Assembly: GCA_963920575.1 (NCBI GenBank)
Contig: OY986966.1
Location: 23,341,717-23,405,716, forward strand
Source of the DNA: Narthecium ossifragum
Taxonomy: Eukaryota; Streptophyta; Magnoliopsida; Dioscoreales; Nartheciaceae
Direction of reading: 5' to 3'
Length of the DNA stretch: 64,000 nucleotides
Made by a program: the position numbers and the translations under genes. The number at the start of each line of letters is the position of its first letter. Within the stretch, counting starts at the first letter, position 1. Shown piece after piece: positions 25,201-37,792 of the stretch. The notes beneath the pieces are model-generated. The model saw only the letters and a program-made list of their open reading frames with translations. It did no database searches and had not been told where the DNA came from.

Positions 25201-28200
25201 CCATCCCTGGAAAGCTAAAGAGGAAAAAATTTAGGATGATAGTCCATATGAATCACTTTAATTTTTAATGATCTCCAAAAAAAGTACACCAAGTTGATTG
25301 GGACTAGAAATGGCTTGCTATACCAAGAGTGTGCTGGTTATTGATACTTTGATGCAAGTACCTCCCATATGTTTTAGCAGAAAATCATGGTTTTATGTTT
25401 CGCTGGCATCCGTAGTGCCTATTGGAGTTCGGCATGATATTTTCAATGTCTTTGGCGAGAGTGTGCTGATTATTGATACTTTGATCCGGCTTCTTCCGAT
25501 ATGTTTTTGTAGAAATCATGGTTTTATGATTCACAGGCATGCATCCTGCCTATTGGAAGTCAGCATGATATTTTCAATGTCCTTGCCTACTTCCAGTCGG
25601 TACAATACGTCTCAGTCAGCAAGGAACAAGGACTGTGCCAACCATCACTAAAACTATTCACTTGATAGCACATTTCCATCCCTTGACCTTCTTGATTAAC
25701 ACCTTAGAAATTTAATTTTTGTGTAGTGCCTGGTTGAAGTTATAAATTTTTGTGCTCAATACTCCAATAGACAATTCGGGATCACATAAATGAGACAGAA
25801 CATACTTCTACTCTATTGGATAGAAGTCAAACTATATTACAAGATTAGTTTGAAATAGATAAACCAAGACATGAGTGATCTCATATGGAGTCTTTAGGAA
25901 TTATTGTTTGGGATGAAGATGGTTCTATTTTCCTTTCACCATACTAATGTTGTGCGTGTTTAAGACACCAATCAACATGGATGATGCGCGCAAGTATATA
26001 TAGCCATTTCCTATTTCTGGGAACTATATTATTTATGCATTAGTGCCTATGAGTTATAAAGCTTTCTATTCCTATCACGCTTTCTCATAATGACCTTGTT
26101 ATGTAACCCAGAAATTTAATTAATGTTTTTCTGATCTTAAAAAGTTGACAAGCACTCTGAGAGATCTTCTCTTGGAAGGAAGTTCACAAATGTATCCTTT
26201 GAAAGGAACTCAAGTATGTAAGGTACTATGACTTCTTTTCTTCGTGTCGAGCTCGTGTTTATTCACTTAGTAGTCATGATTGTAGATAGCTGATCACTTG
26301 CAAGAGTCACATGCATTTTTTGTCCTCATGCAGTGTAAAGTTGATATCTAGAAACTCTAAGCAAGTTGACAAAAATTCCCAAGAACAGCTTGGTGACCAT
26401 CTCACATAAAAAGAGAGTTTATACTGCGTTACTCTAATGGATAGCGAGATTCAACAACATAATCACTTTTCCTTGCTAAGCATGTTAATGCGGGGTTTAG
26501 CATCTCGAAGGCCTCAAGAATTTCCAAGGAATAAAAGAAGTTATGTCACTTTATCAACAGTTATTTTCCTGAATACCGCTCCTAATGCTTCTCCTTTTTG
26601 CTTCCACATGATGAGGGCTGCTTAAGCAGTGGATTGGAGTTTGGGTCCTTGCATGAAATACACAAAAGTCGACCTACATGCTACTGAAAGAAATTTTTTT
26701 GCTCGTTTTGTTTTTGAACTCAATTAATTTCATTTATCTGGCTGATGTTTATTCCTATGTATGTGCCCTTGCACATGAAAATTAGCTTCTTTAAGTTTTT
26801 ATTTTTTCCTTTATTATTTGTGCAGCACTGTAAATTGTGTATGGAGAAGAGTGGCTGTAATCATTTACATCGCGTGGAAAAACATGAAAATGAACTTATG
26901 GTAAGTTGTTTTCTTATAACCATAAATTCTATCAGGTAGAAACTGGTGGGAATTTTAATTATCAGGCTAATGTATTATATTAGATCCCAATGGTGGACTT
27001 TGGTGCTATGCTTGTGTTATTTTTAAGTAGCAACTCATATTTTTCCTTTCTCGCTCTTTGTATCTTCCCCATTGCACTTAGTTAGTGGGTTTATTTCGCA
27101 AAGTTTGATTAGAATTTCAATGATCATGATTTGCTCCTAGGAAAAGCTTCTATATGCATTGGTTTTTCCATCGTCTTAGCTATATATTGCCTTAGCATAC
27201 GTAAGTTGGTATTCATATTATTGTCATACAAACTTTACTGCACAATTTACAAGTGTCAATACTTAGATACGATATGAACCATTACTTGGTGTAGGAGCGA
27301 AGCTGTGATTTAGCGAATGGTAGCAAATCTGGCTTAAGAGGATATGGACAACAACTCATCTTAGGGTTTAGAACAAGCTAAGTCTAGGACTTTTGTGTAA
27401 AAAGGCTTGAAAAAAACATTACCAAACATGGAATGCTCAATGTTATAGCAAAAGGGTAGGATTTGAAGATGAAATAAAGAGGAGAACTTAGGGTTTTGGT
27501 CGCTCTTGCCGAGTTGCAAAAATACTTTCGAAAATGGTATTTTGGTCTGTTAGGGGTGCGGAGAAAATGGTCAGAAGAAAAAGAAGAGACAAACCTAGGC
27601 ATCACACCCTAAAGAGGGGTTGCATCATAGCATCCTCAAGAGGAATCATTGTTTGAAACTTCATAGCTATCTTACTCATTGCCCTAGAGAACCATGGCAT
27701 TGATAAATGCCATACCGAGATATGATTACAAATTGTAACTTAATTATCTAGTGACTCAAGAAATAAAAACCAGTAGCAATAACAAGTAAAATACAAAAAA
27801 GACTAATTATATTGGAATATGCCAGCTCCCAAGTAGGCTTCACTTTACTTGATTTATGCCCAACTAACATTTACGCCTTGGAAGCATCTATTCAACATTT
27901 TAAAGAAACTTTATAAGGGTGCTGCCACCTGTTTCCAGTGTTAGCTTTCTTGTCCTAAAATATATAGGAGATTAACTACCTAATTGAAAGAAACGCATTG
28001 ATTGGTTGCATATCTATCATCAAATCATCTATTTATTGCGAACTTCAACATGTGATACAGGGTATAGTGTAGCCTACAAGGTCAGACTTAGAAGCTAGCT
28101 GGAGTTTGGCTTCTTCATTTAACATCCCTATTTTGGACCTAATCCTGTAGGCCTTGACATGCCTTCTATGGCCTTCCCCTCGCGAGTTTTCACTGGTTCA

Positions 28201-31200
28201 TCACCCATCATATATAGCCTAAGCTAGAATGTCCTGTCATTTGTGGTAATTTCTTTGCTATGACTTTTATTGGAAAAATTTAAAATCTTTAGCTTTGGTC
28301 AAAATGGTTGGTGATCATCATCCCATAAGCATTTACAATCTAACTTCAAATACTCATATGTTTCATCAACGATTTATGAAGTGGTAGGACTGCATACGTA
28401 TGGATACATAGTCGAAGAACCATGGGGCTGAGTTATACATGATCTTGGTGGAAGATCAAGGTGATTCTCCAGATGGGACATTTGTCTTGTTTGTCCTGGT
28501 GGACAACCTAGTCCTGTTTGGATCTGTGATGCAACAGATGCTGCTCTGACATGCTTTGAACTATTTCAAGAGAAGTCCACATTCTTCAGGGTTGCAACTC
28601 TGACAACCTCAGGGGTTGGCTAGAAATAATTTTTAAGAGAGATGAACTCATTCTTCTATATGAGATGCCCTTGTTTCCTTTTCCAATTCCATCGAAGCTT
28701 CCAGAAATCCACACACTTATTTTTGGCACATGACATGGGTTATCGTATATAAAGCCTTAAATCAGAACATAAGAGCACGGTGATCTCTAGATAATCTATG
28801 ATAACTCAAGTTTTCAACATTGAGGACCCCAGTTTAAGTAATCTCATTCAGGAATGAATGAGTGTTATCCCTGAACGTTAGTATCGTATAAAGTTGTTTT
28901 TATGCAGAACTAGTATGAAAAATGCTAAGTCTGAGTACAATATTTGTATAGTAGAATTACTTGTCATTTATTCTGTGATTGTTGCGCTAAGAATCGATAA
29001 TTGTTTAGTTCAGAAGGAGCAGAAATCTATAGAATCTTCATTTAGATTGCCAAAGATAATCTCTAACTGGTATTAAGCATTTGTATGATACTCACATGTG
29101 ACTGTTGTACTCATTTGACTTGCTTATCGATAAGAGGTTCATCTGTGAGCATTTGGTCTGTCTTCATCATTTTTATCGCACTAATTGCTACTACTCCCAA
29201 TCATCATTTGTATTTGTTAGACAAGTTTGACAGAAACATAGTGCAAGGAAATGAAAAGGAGTTGTTTATAAGATCTTGTAATTTTACACATAAGGTAGAA
29301 ATTGTAAGACCTCAGTTTCTGCGGAACACCATAATTGATATAACATTTAGCTATATCTGGAGAGTGAATGTTTTATTCCATCTCTAAACACTTCTTCATT
29401 GTCGTTACACTTTTACCTCCTCTGCAACTTGACTATATGTGATCCCAAAAACTTCGATCATGAACACGACAGAAGATTTACTTCTCCACTTTTATCCTAC
29501 TTTTGCTTTTTAAAGTTCTAGTCAGAATTTCCTTGCCTCGGCGTTAAATGAACTAAATTTTTTGCAAATAAGCATTCTCTTGATTGTTTATTGGAAGCAC
29601 TTATTAACAAAAGAATTTACATTGCAGGAACTTAAAACCTTGTTATCAAGAACCAAGGGTGACTTCATAGATCTACAGTCCCAATTTCAGGATGATCTGA
29701 AAATGCTAGGTATACTCGATAAACTTCTGAACACAAACTTATAGGCTTAGGAGCAAAACGGAGCCCATCCAAGTTTCAAAGATTAAATTTAACAGCTTTA
29801 GTTATCGTTGCAGCACATTTGGTGAGGCATGTTTCGATAACTTTTCCTTCCTTTTGTTTCAGGAATCCAATGCCAAGCTCTTTCTTCTGCTGCACTTGGG
29901 TACCAGCAGGCTGTTAAAGAAAATAAGGATTTGTACAACATGCTTCAAGAATTAAAAGGTTTGTTGTTATCAAAATTATAATTTCGCAATGGAGTAATTT
30001 CCAAGGAAGTTGACCAAACAGCATCAAATCAATCTTCATGTGCTTCCAGGTAATATTCGGGTATTCTGCAGAATTAGGCCGACCTTCAACATAGAAACAA
30101 AGTCTTCCATCGATTATGTTGGCCTTGATGGCTCTCTGATAGTATACGATCCTCTTAGCCCACAAAGTACTCGAAAGAGTTTCCAGTTTAACAAGGTTTT
30201 TGGTCCAATCACTACTCAGGGTAAATTTTATTGGTTTACAGCATTTCAAAAAGCTGCCGTTTATGCGTTAAATCTGTACATTTTAGTGTTGATTATTTTC
30301 TATGTAGATGAAGTGTATAAGGAAACTCAGTCTTTAGTCAGATCTGTCATGGATGGTTACAATGTTTGCATATTTGCCTATGGTCAAACAGGATCCGGTA
30401 AAACACACACCATGGTATGATTTCTCTTAATTTAATTAATTTCTAATTCCTACTAATATGATAGAAAATCTTGAGGAATGACTTGTCTTATGTTTTCTGG
30501 ATAACAGTGTGGCTCACCGGGTGCATCAAGCAATATTATGGGAATTAGTCACATGGCACTGAATGATCTCTTTCACATATCCTCTGCCAGGGAGGATATG
30601 AAGTATGAGGTTCGAGTTCAAATGGTTGAAGTCTATAATGAACAAGTGCGAGACCTTCTTGCTGAAGAAGCAATGACTACAAAATATCCTTTTACGTGTA
30701 ATTCCTGCTTTTGGTGTTGGTAAAAGTTCTTTATGTTGCATTTATTTATCCTTAACAAAAACTACATTAGAGATAAGAAATTGTTCAGGAAATGGGGGAT
30801 TGAGCATACCAGATGCCAGCCTGCGTCCAGTGCATTCAGCTGGTGATGTTGTTAATTTGATGAAGCTGGGTGAGAGAAATCGTTCTTGCAGTTCGACAGC
30901 AGTCAATCACAGAAGCAGCCGCTCCCACAGGTTCCTATTTATTATACATTCTATACTAAGTATTTTTATTAAGTGATTGTCTATGAAAATCACATCATCA
31001 CTTCATCATCGTGACAGACATTGATTGTTTCCTTACAGTGTCTTGACGGTGCATATCGAAGGGAGAGATGTTGTGGGTAGCGTTATTCGTAGTTGTATTC
31101 ATTTGGTAGACCTTGCTGGCAGTGAGAGGGTGGATAAATCCGAAGTTACTGGGGATAGACTGAAGGAGGCTCAGCATATCAACAAGTCTCTATCATGCTT

Positions 31201-33760
31201 GGGGGATGTGATCGCAGCCCTGGCTCAGAAGAATTCGCATATTCCTTATAGAAACAGCAAGCTTACTCAGCTTCTACAAAATTCTCTAGGTAACAGATTA
31301 ACATTTTGCATCACTTGTTTCAGGTTTGAAGAATGATTATTGCCCTATTTAAGTTGTTCGTTATCACTCTAGATAGTTCTTTTTCTATTTTAAATCAGGT
31401 GGACATGCAAAAATGTTAATGCTTGCTCATGTGAGTCCGGAAGCTGAATTCTATGGTGAAACAGTAAGTACGCTGAAATTTGCTCAACGGGCATCAACTG
31501 TTGAACTTGGTGCTGCTTATATGAATAAAGAAAGTAGCAATGTCCGGGAACTCAAGGAAGAGGTAAAAAATTTTATATTTGCTGTATATGGTCCATTGAG
31601 AATATATTCATTTTGCTTTTCTTGTGATTAGATAGGCTTTGTAGGAGCACATGTTTGATCTAATTGACATATCAAAAGTCTGCTATCACCTAAAATTTAC
31701 AAAAGAAAAATGATATGAGAAGCTGATGCCAGCTCAATTGACGGTAAGAGTGATATCCTTGTGAGCAGACAAAGATTTGCTGAGAGGATTGTGGGAGACC
31801 CCCACCTGCACCCGAGGGTAAGAGTGATATCCTCGCAAGCAGACAAAGGCACAACCTTGCTGCACTTCAATTGAGATCTGCAAGGCAAGGGAAACAAAAT
31901 GATGAAGAAGAACCTCCTCTAAGAGGGAATAGTTTGTGCTATATTAGATTACCGCATTTTTTGGAGATCTTGTATATTGCTTTTGGATTATGTTTAATGT
32001 TTATTAAGACTGTTTTTCAAGCGCGTATTATTCTCTGTTGTCCTCAAGCAGATTCATTTCTTATCATACATCAACTAATGGTTTGAAGACATCTTGTTAT
32101 GTCAACTGATATGCAGATTGATGACCTTAAGAAGGCCTTGGCAAGAAGAGAAAGAGAGAAGGCATTGCCTTCATATAGGATGAAGGAAAATACACCTATT
32201 CTCAATAAACCTAACCCTAATGATTGCACACCCCCTCGGCCTAGAAGATTTAGTATTGAGAATGGAATAGTTTCAAAGTCCACAGCAGCAGCTAATCCAG
32301 ATGATAGAAAGATGTTAAAGTCCCCCATGCGCAGAGCAAATCAGGCAGAGCACACCCCTCCACGTCCAAGGAGACTAAGCATTGAGTCTGCTAGCGTGCC
32401 AAAGAGCGGAACCACTCCAAGACCTGGAGATAATAAGAAGGCCCCAAAATCTCCTGTATCTAAAGCAAGATTTGTCACAGAACTTGCTTCGGTTCGTTCT
32501 CGGAGATTAAGTTTGGAAGGTGCCAAGTGTGAGACTCAGCAAGATAATAAAGTTGTAAGTTCCTATTGAAGTATTTGTTACAGTATCATTGCAGATTTTG
32601 AGTATTGCTTTATTCTAGCAATTAAAGTAATTGTCATCTTTGTCGAAGTCCAGGTTGAAGCTAGTATTTTGGATGAAATGCCACTAAAGGAGAATATTCT
32701 CTGCTCTCAAGTTGCTTGTGTAGAGGGCGGGAAGCCAGCCATAAGTTTCAATTGTGAAAATTCCGAGGTGGCACCTGCTTCAGAGGATGTTTTATTCGGC
32801 TCTCCCATGACTTGCAAGTCATCTTATCAGAGCCTGCAACCGAACATCTGGAGGAGATCAGGATTACCTCTCCAACAACCTAAAACACCTGTACTGAGTA
32901 GCAAATTTGATGAGTTGGTGACCCCAGAGAAAAGAGGCTCCACTACGAAGTTTCAGACAGCCTCCAATACTAACTCAAGTAGTAGAGGATCTCACATAAG
33001 GAAGTCCCTCCAAACCATTGGGAAATTGATTCATGGCACTGATAAAAGGTAAGTGGGAGAGGTCATCTTTCTTTCTCAATCCTTCAGATGTTCCGCTATA
33101 GGGCGATAAGCATTCTTATATTTAGAACCTTAATTGCAGGAGCAATCAGTGTCCATTCGAGAAAAAAACTTCGTTATTGGGCACAACCAATGCTCATGAT
33201 GCCAAATCCCTGATGACTGCTGAAACCAGATCTCATAGGAGGCAGTCATTAACGAATGTCCACATATCAGGAGTTAACTTGACACGGAGATCTTCTCTCG
33301 GTGGTAAATCAACCGAATCATGTGAGTAGGGATCTGAATTGTCATTGCTTTTCTACTCTCTGATCATTTATGTATGGTTTCTCAAACTTCCCTTCTATTA
33401 TACTGTTGATAGAGCTTGACAAGAAAATAGTGCAATCATAGAGAGCACTCTTCTATGAAGTCAATATCTGTTGTCGAAGTAGATAGGCAGCTGGTTCTGC
33501 ACCAGACTGCAAGGACTCATGCAGTACATAACTACGTATTAACCTCTCTGCATAGATATCAGCTGAAGTCTATATGGCTTGAATTGGCTTGCCTTGATCT
33601 TGAGATAATTTTAGAAGCATTATACTTGTTGACCGATAAGCTGTGTATTAACTTTGACATAGCATCCATCCACATTGCAGATTCGACTGACAGACAAAGT
33701 GCAAGGACCCCTCCACCTAGCCATCCGTCGTCCGGCAAAGCAATGAAGCGATGGTTGTGA
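22293..33760 (+). CDS. Kinesin-14 with calponin-homology domain (KCH type), 19 exons, 1071 aa
   Basis: This is a minus-end-type microtubule motor with an N-terminal CH domain; plant KCHs can bind actin and link it to microtubules. Exons: 22293-22359, 22893-23191, 23271-23517, 23805-23902, 23985-24038, 26145-26213, 26826-26900, 29628-29709, 29863-29958, 30050-30220, 30308-30414, 30508-30683, 30766-30930, 31039-31289, 31399-31562, 32117-32554, 32654-33048, 33140-33321, 33681-33760. All phases agree and TGA ends the frame. The CH domain spans about residues 25-145 ([31 protein letters not shown]). Coiled coil precedes the neck ([13 protein letters not shown]). Motor motifs are [11 protein letters not shown] (445-455), NHRSSRSHS (561-569) and DLAGSERV (593-600). 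The basic tail has [22 protein letters not shown] repeats. The exon at 26145 is the least certain. The other introns are GT-AG; intron 12 is AT-AC. Confidence 0.92.
22383..22690. repeat. 152-bp tandem duplication in kinesin intron 1
   Basis: CTTCTTGGTT starts copies at 22383 and 22535. GGTGGTCTCGTCGGAATCCA, GATCGAATGCTGCAA and GGATGGATTCTTGAGATGG occur in both in the same order. A few base changes and small indels separate them. Confidence 0.85.
24998..25560. repeat. 185-bp tandem duplication plus a third partial copy in kinesin intron 5
   Basis: AAGGAGTATTCTAGTCCCAT begins copies at about 25000 and 25185, nearly identical over 185 bp. A diverged partial copy near 25458 repeats GAGTGTGCTG-TTATTGATACTTTGAT and AATCATGGTTTTATG. 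Confidence 0.85.
30684..30765 (+). other. U12-type AT-AC intron in the kinesin motor domain
   Basis: The exon ends ...ACT ACA AA and the intron starts ATATCCTTTT, the U12 5' splice-site consensus. TATCCTTAAC at 30747-30756 fits the U12 branch-site consensus. The intron ends CTAC at 30765, about 10 bases past the branch adenosine. Splicing here restores [17 protein letters not shown] in the frame expected for kinesin motors. No GT-AG pair I tried gives this reading. Intron length is 82 bp. Confidence 0.88.
31735..31855. repeat. Short direct repeat in kinesin intron 15
   Basis: GGTAAGAGTGATATCCT followed by GAGCAGACAAAG/AAGCAGACAAAG occurs at about 31743 and 31820, a spacing near 77 bp. Confidence 0.7.
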
Positions 33761-34025
33761 ATCTTTTTTGGTGCAGGGCAGAACTTCAACTTTCTTGTTG
33801 ATGGTGTTTCATATTGCAGAGGAGATGAATCGCTGCTGTCGAAAATTTTGTAGTGAGAATTTAGACAATGTATCATAAATGTTGACGTTGTAGCAGAGTT
33901 TGGTATCCAGCTAGCTGATTGAGTTATAGTGATTGGAAAAATGCATGCAAAATAAGTTCTCATTTCTCCTAAAGCAGCTTTTGGCAATTGTGCTCACTCC
34001 TCTATCTATGCATTGAAGAGTGCTA

Positions 34026-34280
34026 TTTTGTGTACATGAACATGTGGCACTATCGGTAATCAAGTATCGATTCTTTGATCTATTTCATCGATAGTGGGCT
34101 ATCGATAGGATAGATGAAAGACATCAGTATCTCACTACCGGACTAGATCAAGCAATCGCTATCTTATCACCGGTTCATTGATCTATCCCATCGATGACCC
34201 ACTACTAATGGGATAAATCAAAGAATCGGTATTTGGCTACCAATAAATAGCATGTGTAATACCTTTACGTGTACACGAGA
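34026..34280. mobile_element. Palindromic ATCGGTA/TACCGAT-type element, copy 1
   Basis: The left end TTTTGTGTACATG and the right end ACGTGTACACGAG are loosely inverted. The core alternates ATCGGTA/ATCGATAG and CACTACCGG/TCATCGATG motifs with GATCTATYCCAT strings in both orientations. It shares this plan with 55889-56133. Confidence 0.5.
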
Positions 34281-35880
34281 CATTTTCCTATATTGAAAGC
34301 ATCCCTAAATTGTTTGTAGGTTGATCACATCAATTCCATTCAAAGGGAATGACATGGTGCTATCTACACTGCAATGTTATGCATGCCTGTACTCAAATTT
34401 GAAACAGGTTCCTTCCAGCAATTGCTTGAAAACTGGACTGGATTAACCAGTTTAATGAACATTGGTGAATAAAAGTAGGGTCATCTCTGGTTAGAATCTC
34501 GTGCAGCGGCACGAGTTGTGCCCACATTGGCATGCATGCTAGTGGCCGTGTTAGGATCTAGAAGAGAGGAGGAAGAAGAAGAAGTAAGCATAGACACAAG
34601 ATTTACGTGATTCACCTCAGAATAGGACTACGTCCACGGAGTCGTCGGAGATTTTTCACTATCTCAGAGGCAAAGAGCCAATTCCAAGTTACAATGACGG
34701 TCGCCCATACACACCCTCGATCCCCGCCGTGGCGTTGCCCCGGACCCCATCAGCTCTGCGTAGTGCGTCATGGTCGGGTCCGGAAAAACTCAACAGGCCG
34801 GCATGGAGCGTGCTGGCAGTATGGTAATGCATGGATTGGTGTATAGATCTAAGGTTACGTTTCTCTTTTTTGTGCTTAGTTAAGCCTGAAGCCCGGATCA
34901 GTAATTGAAGTTTACATAAGAAAGATGTGATGATTCCAACTGATAACCAGCAATTTAGTAACCTAAAACTCTTGTAACACTAGGATCCAATGGGTAGTTT
35001 ATTACTGTATGCATGGAAGAACTGTTTTCAATAAATATTATAATGGCAAGTTAAACAAGGAGTATATAACAATACCTTGGTTGGCTTGTTTAAAATTGTC
35101 ATAATATTAAGTTCTAATGGAAAGATTAGGACAGTGTTTTCCTTCACTAGAAACTAAGGAAATGTTTTCCCAAAACTCTATAATTATAAAAGGAACATTC
35201 TTTATTATTTTACTAATCCATTATTCTTGCATCATATAATTATGATCCTGTAATAAAAAAATTTATAACCATCTAAACAAAATTGACAGACAACTGCACT
35301 AAATTCTGGCGAAATTGCGGAAACCTCCCTGCATTTCTGTGAGTAGGTGGAACCCTTTTTTTCTTGACATTTATATCAAACTTTCCAAGTGTAGGATCCT
35401 TCCTGCCAGCACGGAACTGTCATAGGAATATAGGATAGTGGGGGGCCATGCCCTCACCAATCTATTTGGAAACTATACATAATAGAGCCATAATTCTATA
35501 GGTAATAAGATTTTTTTTATAAATTGGCCACCACTCCAACTATTTAAGAACTATTAAATAATAGTCAAGTCTAATAAATTATTTTCTCAATGAACTCGAC
35601 TGAGTATAGAATAAGCTTAGATACACCATAGGTCGATATCGAGAATATAAACGATAGTTGATTTCCTTCATTTTGGATATGGTTTACTATGTATATATGA
35701 ATTTAATTAGTTTGGTTTTAGATCTTAATAATATTATATAATTTCAATTTCTCTTATTGACAATGTTTATCTAATTAATTAAATAAATGAAAAGGCATAT
35801 GATTTATTAGCTGAAGGAATGAATACTTAGTTTCAGCTCAGGACGGATACAAAACATCAATTAGATAACAAAAAAGTAGG
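34281..35880. other. Intergenic, AT-rich; short repeat-like stretch
   Basis: No gene is recognised. The part near 34590-34800 (ACACAAGATTTACGTGATTC, then GACTACGTCCACGGAG) resembles sequence often found in plant LTR-type repeats, but boundaries cannot be set. Confidence 0.35.
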
Positions 35881-35884
35881 ATCA

Positions 35885-37135
35885 AATTACACTTTATTAT
35901 CATGTAGTTTCAAGGTTTATTACTTTAAAACCCTCAACTTTAAAAATTATATTAAGGTACCCCCTAACTTGTCAAAACATGGCCTCACGACGAACCGGTC
36001 ACGTGCGAGTACGTGATCGATTTCTACCCATTTCCACCAGATCAGAGAACTATAGGTTGTTGATCAATATCAGATGGATGTGATGGTGATCAATGAATCA
36101 GGTGATGGCTGCAATCGGATGGCTGAGAAGTTGGAGACGAGGGATCAATGGTGAAACTTCATTGTTGAAGGATTAGGATGTGGAGGAGGAGTCGCGGGAC
36201 ACAGGGGAGTACTCCTGCAAGGTCTGATCGTGAAATCAACCCCTATAGCCGGCGAATCCAAGGACGATGGCGCGGTGGTGTCATGGGGTTCTTGATCGGC
36301 GGTGAAGGAGACCTCGATCAAAGCTGGGACCGTGGTAGGAATCCTCGGGGAGGGTCTCCGATCCTTCGAGAGTTGTTGCAGAGGAGGAGGGAGGTGAGGA
36401 CAATGAGATTCGGGCGGCGGCTTTGGATGGGTTCGCTGGTGCCAGAGAAGGAGGGGTTAGGGGTGGAGGAGATTGGAGAGGGAAAGAGAAGAGAAGAAGA
36501 TGTCGTAGTATCGGCCCACTTATTCGTCTATGTTTCTTTGATCTCATGAAAACGCTAAGCCGACATCTATGGAGCGTCACATCTTTGCTTGCTCCACCGC
36601 CCCAAGGCGATTCCTCTGCCTCCCTGCCACCCAATCATTCCTATCTGACGGACTCCGACAAGGCAGTGACGACGGTCTCTCCGAGCGACGAGGCAACGTT
36701 GGCCAGCGATGATTGGCGATAGCGGTGGGGAGTCACGAGAGTGGGTGAGGAGAATCACGTGAGAGATGAGCCGCGATGACCGACATTGGGTTCAGGGGGT
36801 GTGGCGATGATAGGAATCAAGGAAAGGGGTGACGGAAAGGGAGGAGAGTGGAGAGGAGAGGGCGTGATGGTGATGAAATCGTCGAAAATGGAGAGAACAT
36901 ATAGGGATAAAAATGAGTCGTGTGTGTCTCACATGATCGGTTATCCATGAGGGCAAGTCTAACGGTCTGGATTAAAGTGACAGTTTACAAATTAGAGATA
37001 TTTTAATGTAATTTTGAAAATTAAAGCTACTGTATTCATAAACGCTATGACAGTACTAATATAAAACTACATGTTCTAACCTATAATTTGGTCAAAAATA
37101 TATATGACAGTACTAATATAATAAATAATTTTTTC
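35885..37135. mobile_element. Mutator-like element with long diverged TIRs
   Basis: The left 110 bp (CAAATTACACTTTATTATCATGTAGTTT in parts, then CAACTTTAAAAATTATATTA) matches the complement of the right end (CCAAATTATAGGTTAGAACATGTAGTTTT-like, then AATTTTCAAAATTACATTAA), apart from a 20-bp insertion. Long AT-rich TIRs around a GC-rich core fit a non-autonomous MULE. The core (36100-36900) has open frames on both strands but no domain I recognise. GACAGTACTAATATA is duplicated at the right end (about 37050 and 37108). No 9-bp target duplication was found. Confidence 0.4.
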
Positions 37136-37685
37136 TAACCGATAGCATGATTCCTGGTTCCGGTCTCTGCTTCCTGCCAAAGAAAGAAAGGCACTATTGT
37201 CTCTAATTAAAGTTTAAACGTGGAGTCACGTCATGTCATGTGGCAGTCCCACGAAAGGAAAAGGACAGAGGTATGCACGTCTTTTGATTCACGAAAGCAT
37301 CCAATGGCTTGCAGGAGAAGAGAATGCCTAATCAATGGCCACGAATTTTTTTCATATAATTAGCACCACCATTCATATTAATTATTTTTTCCATGAAGAA
37401 AAAGTATCTAGAATGGCTATAAGCCACCATTCATAGTGCTTAATTTGAGAAGCTAGTTAATGCTAAACAAATCAAGAGCTCTGAGACAGGGAGTCAAGAC
37501 CTCAAAGGGAGAGACAACAGAGAGAGACAGAGGATTTGGCTACTTAACTTAAATAAAGGCAGTCCTCAATCACCTCCTCAAACTCCTCCTCCTCCTCCTC
37601 GCTATCCTCCTCTCCTCATCACCTCTTCTTCTTCCATTATCTTCAAGAACAGCAGCATTCATATTAATTAGAGGAGTGGCCGATC
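37136..37685 (+). promoter_or_regulatory. GT61 upstream region
   Basis: AT-rich DNA leads to AACTTAAATAAAGGC near 37545, a weak TATA-like site about 135 bases before the ATG. A CTCCTCCTCC pyrimidine tract follows (37570-37640), likely 5' UTR. No other gene. Confidence 0.4.
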
Positions 37686-37751
37686 ATGGTGGAACATCAT
37701 CATCCTCATCACAGAGCAACCTTTGTCTACCCCCACAGTAATGGAGATCAT

Positions 37752-37792
<41 letters not shown>

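Noticed and set aside
30684..30723. Reading straight through ATATCC as coding, ending in TAA
   Set aside because: It replaces a conserved motor-domain segment with unrelated residues; the U12 junction restores the family sequence.
30763..30770. Alternative 3' ends of the AT intron (AC at 30762 or AG at 30770)
   Set aside because: AC at 30762 is too close to the branch site and adds two residues; AG at 30770 breaks the frame. AC at 30765 fits spacing and protein best.
36178..36758. Overlapping open frames in the MULE core
   Set aside because: Present on both strands, GC-rich, no recognised domain or splice structure.
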